Positions 61,142-61,673 of a DNA stretch of 61,673 bases are shown one piece after another. The stretch spans positions 1-61,673 of the forward strand of contig JACERV010000032.1 of the NCBI GenBank assembly GCA_013911065.1. The letters run 5' to 3'. The notes beneath the pieces were generated by a model. The model was given only the letters and a program-made list of their open reading frames with translations, ran no database searches and was not told the origin of the DNA. This stretch comes from Ruminococcus sp. (GTDB lineage: Bacteria; Bacillota; Clostridia; Lachnospirales; Lachnospiraceae). Position 1 is the first letter of the stretch, and the number at the start of each line of letters is the position of its first letter. Position numbers and translations under genes: made by a program.

Positions 61142-61567
61142 GTCCTATCCTACGCTTTCTTCATTGGTAATCTTATATTACATTGCAAATCTTTCAGATA
61201 TAACTTGCACAAAAAATTATAGCAAAACACCTGTGACCATATAATAATAGTTTTTTAATCCTGATATTTGTATTCAGGACTACAGTAACCATAAACTTAT
61301 AACCACCACAAAAAGAATCCATACAAAACATGCTGGCATCCATCCAATAATAGGTTCCAGTGCAATGTCAATTCCAACTATAGCCTTTATAATACGTTCC
61401 TCTATAAAGTATATACGGAAAACCATCCTACTTAAAAGTATAATCTTAGTGAAGGATTATTTGTTGTAAATTTATCTCAAAAGCATTTTATTATATAATA
61501 TATTGTTAAAAACAAAGCTCCAACTAAAGTTGATATTAAACTTATAAAATGGTGTTAGTATTATTTA
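61142..61567. other. AT-rich intergenic segment before the insertion sequence
   Basis: About 425 bp, visibly richer in A+T than the neighbours, with no RNA gene or clear terminator that I can see. It contains one short possible minus-strand ORF (61280-61426). It may hold the promoter of the MBOAT cluster, but no convincing -35/-10 pair was found, and it may be a remnant left by past insertions. Confidence 0.5.
61280..61426 (-). CDS. Possible 48-residue membrane peptide or gene remnant
   Basis: An ATG at 61426 opens a 48-codon frame ending in a hydrophobic stretch (MPACFVWILFVVVISLWLL). The only purine-rich sequence, AGTAGG, abuts the ATG, too close for a ribosome binding site. It may be the end of a lost gene. 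Low confidence. Confidence 0.25.
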   Translation of the reverse strand: MVFRIYFIEERIIKAIVGIDIALEPIIGWMPACFVWILFVVVISLWLL

Positions 61568-61673
61568 GTGGACACGAGAATCGCGACACATTACAATAAT
61601 TTATAAGAAAGGATGTGTCCACTATGGCTCACAAACGTACTAAATATACTGAAGAATTCAAAAAACAGATTAT
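61568..61673 (+). mobile_element. Left end of an IS3-type insertion sequence (runs off the window)
   Basis: GTGGACAC (61568-61575) starts a likely terminal inverted repeat (TGGACACGAGAATC), with the exact inverse GTGTCCAC at 61615-61622 just before the transposase start, so a hairpin can form over the start region, which is known to limit transposase expression from outside reading. The transposase OrfA start follows. The right end lies beyond the window. Confidence 0.7.
61624..61673 (+). CDS. IS3-family transposase OrfA, N-terminal fragment cut by the window edge
   Basis: The 16 readable residues MAHKRTKYTEEFKKQI match the N-terminus of helix-turn-helix OrfA proteins (HTH_Tnp_1, typical KYTEEFKxxxV). 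The start follows AAGGATG. The gene continues beyond the window, so completeness cannot be judged. Confidence 0.75.
   Translation, partial: MAHKRTKYTEEFKKQI

Noticed and set aside
1-61673. Prophage, integrative element or large defence island
   Set aside because: No integrase, capsid, portal, relaxase, restriction or toxin-antitoxin gene was seen; gene spacing and style are those of a core chromosome with accessory resistance modules.

Overview
The window looks like a chromosomal segment of a low-to-moderate GC, anaerobic Firmicute, most probably a gut Lachnospiraceae. The signs are strong AGGAGG-type ribosome binding sites, TTGACA-17-TATAAT promoters, paired DUF5716/DUF5717 genes, DUF5662, DUF6020, DUF1292, a DUF1700/DUF4097 cassette, a hybrid-cluster protein and a flavodiiron protein, with no aerobic respiratory genes. 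Family names come from reading the proteins; no database search was run.

Layout. 1-400: tandem promoters and a leader pointing left, probably the head of an rRNA operon just outside the window. 404-3300: a CcdA-thioredoxin fusion and a histidine phosphatase expressed through a leader made of 105-bp tandem hairpin repeats, then luxS. 3396-6756: an operon of an orphan sugar-binding lipoprotein, a GH13 protein that has lost its catalytic residues, and DUF5662. 6951-11000: DUF1292, a small gene, a UvrD-like helicase and gltX. 11089-16206: ThrE-type exporter, an LRR surface protein, and DUF2207/LemA. 16300-20200: purB, purF and purC, with two kinds of dispersed repeat. 20285-22562: an amino-acid ABC transporter. 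22664-28074: a three-gene locus with a degenerate Hsp70-like protein (DUF5716), a giant DUF5717 protein and a TPR-like protein. 28262-32571: aminotransferase, cupin, GNAT, phasin-like protein and AarF/UbiB.

32742-39099 is a Bce-type peptide-antibiotic module: transporter, two-component system, a matching BceR-type box, and hcp in between. The two-component genes continue an operon that begins with DUF1413, DUF1538 and a tandem P-II protein (39109-41561). 41643-43220 holds a Mef(A)-like macrolide efflux gene with an 8-residue leader peptide MTASMRLR and a terminator in its leader, i.e. macrolide-inducible attenuation. 43257-45080 is a PadR/DUF1700/DUF4097 operon. 45146-49841 is an orphan lantibiotic-immunity operon (LanFEG plus response regulator and kinase) ending in an Spx/ArsC-like gene. 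50006-55240: flavodiiron protein, DUF6020 membrane protein, SDR and DUF3048 lipoprotein. 55420-61141: envelope glycan modification genes (DUF6020, acyltransferase 3, AlgJ/AlgX-like, MBOAT). An IS3-type transposase start lies at the right edge.

Taken together, 32-50 kb is an antibiotic and envelope-stress island with three separate sensing devices: a Bce two-component system, ribosome-stalling attenuation, and a Lan two-component system. The least explained parts are the DUF5717/DUF5716/TPR locus, the dead GH13 operon, the DUF1413/DUF1538/P-II operon and the leader-borne hairpin repeats.
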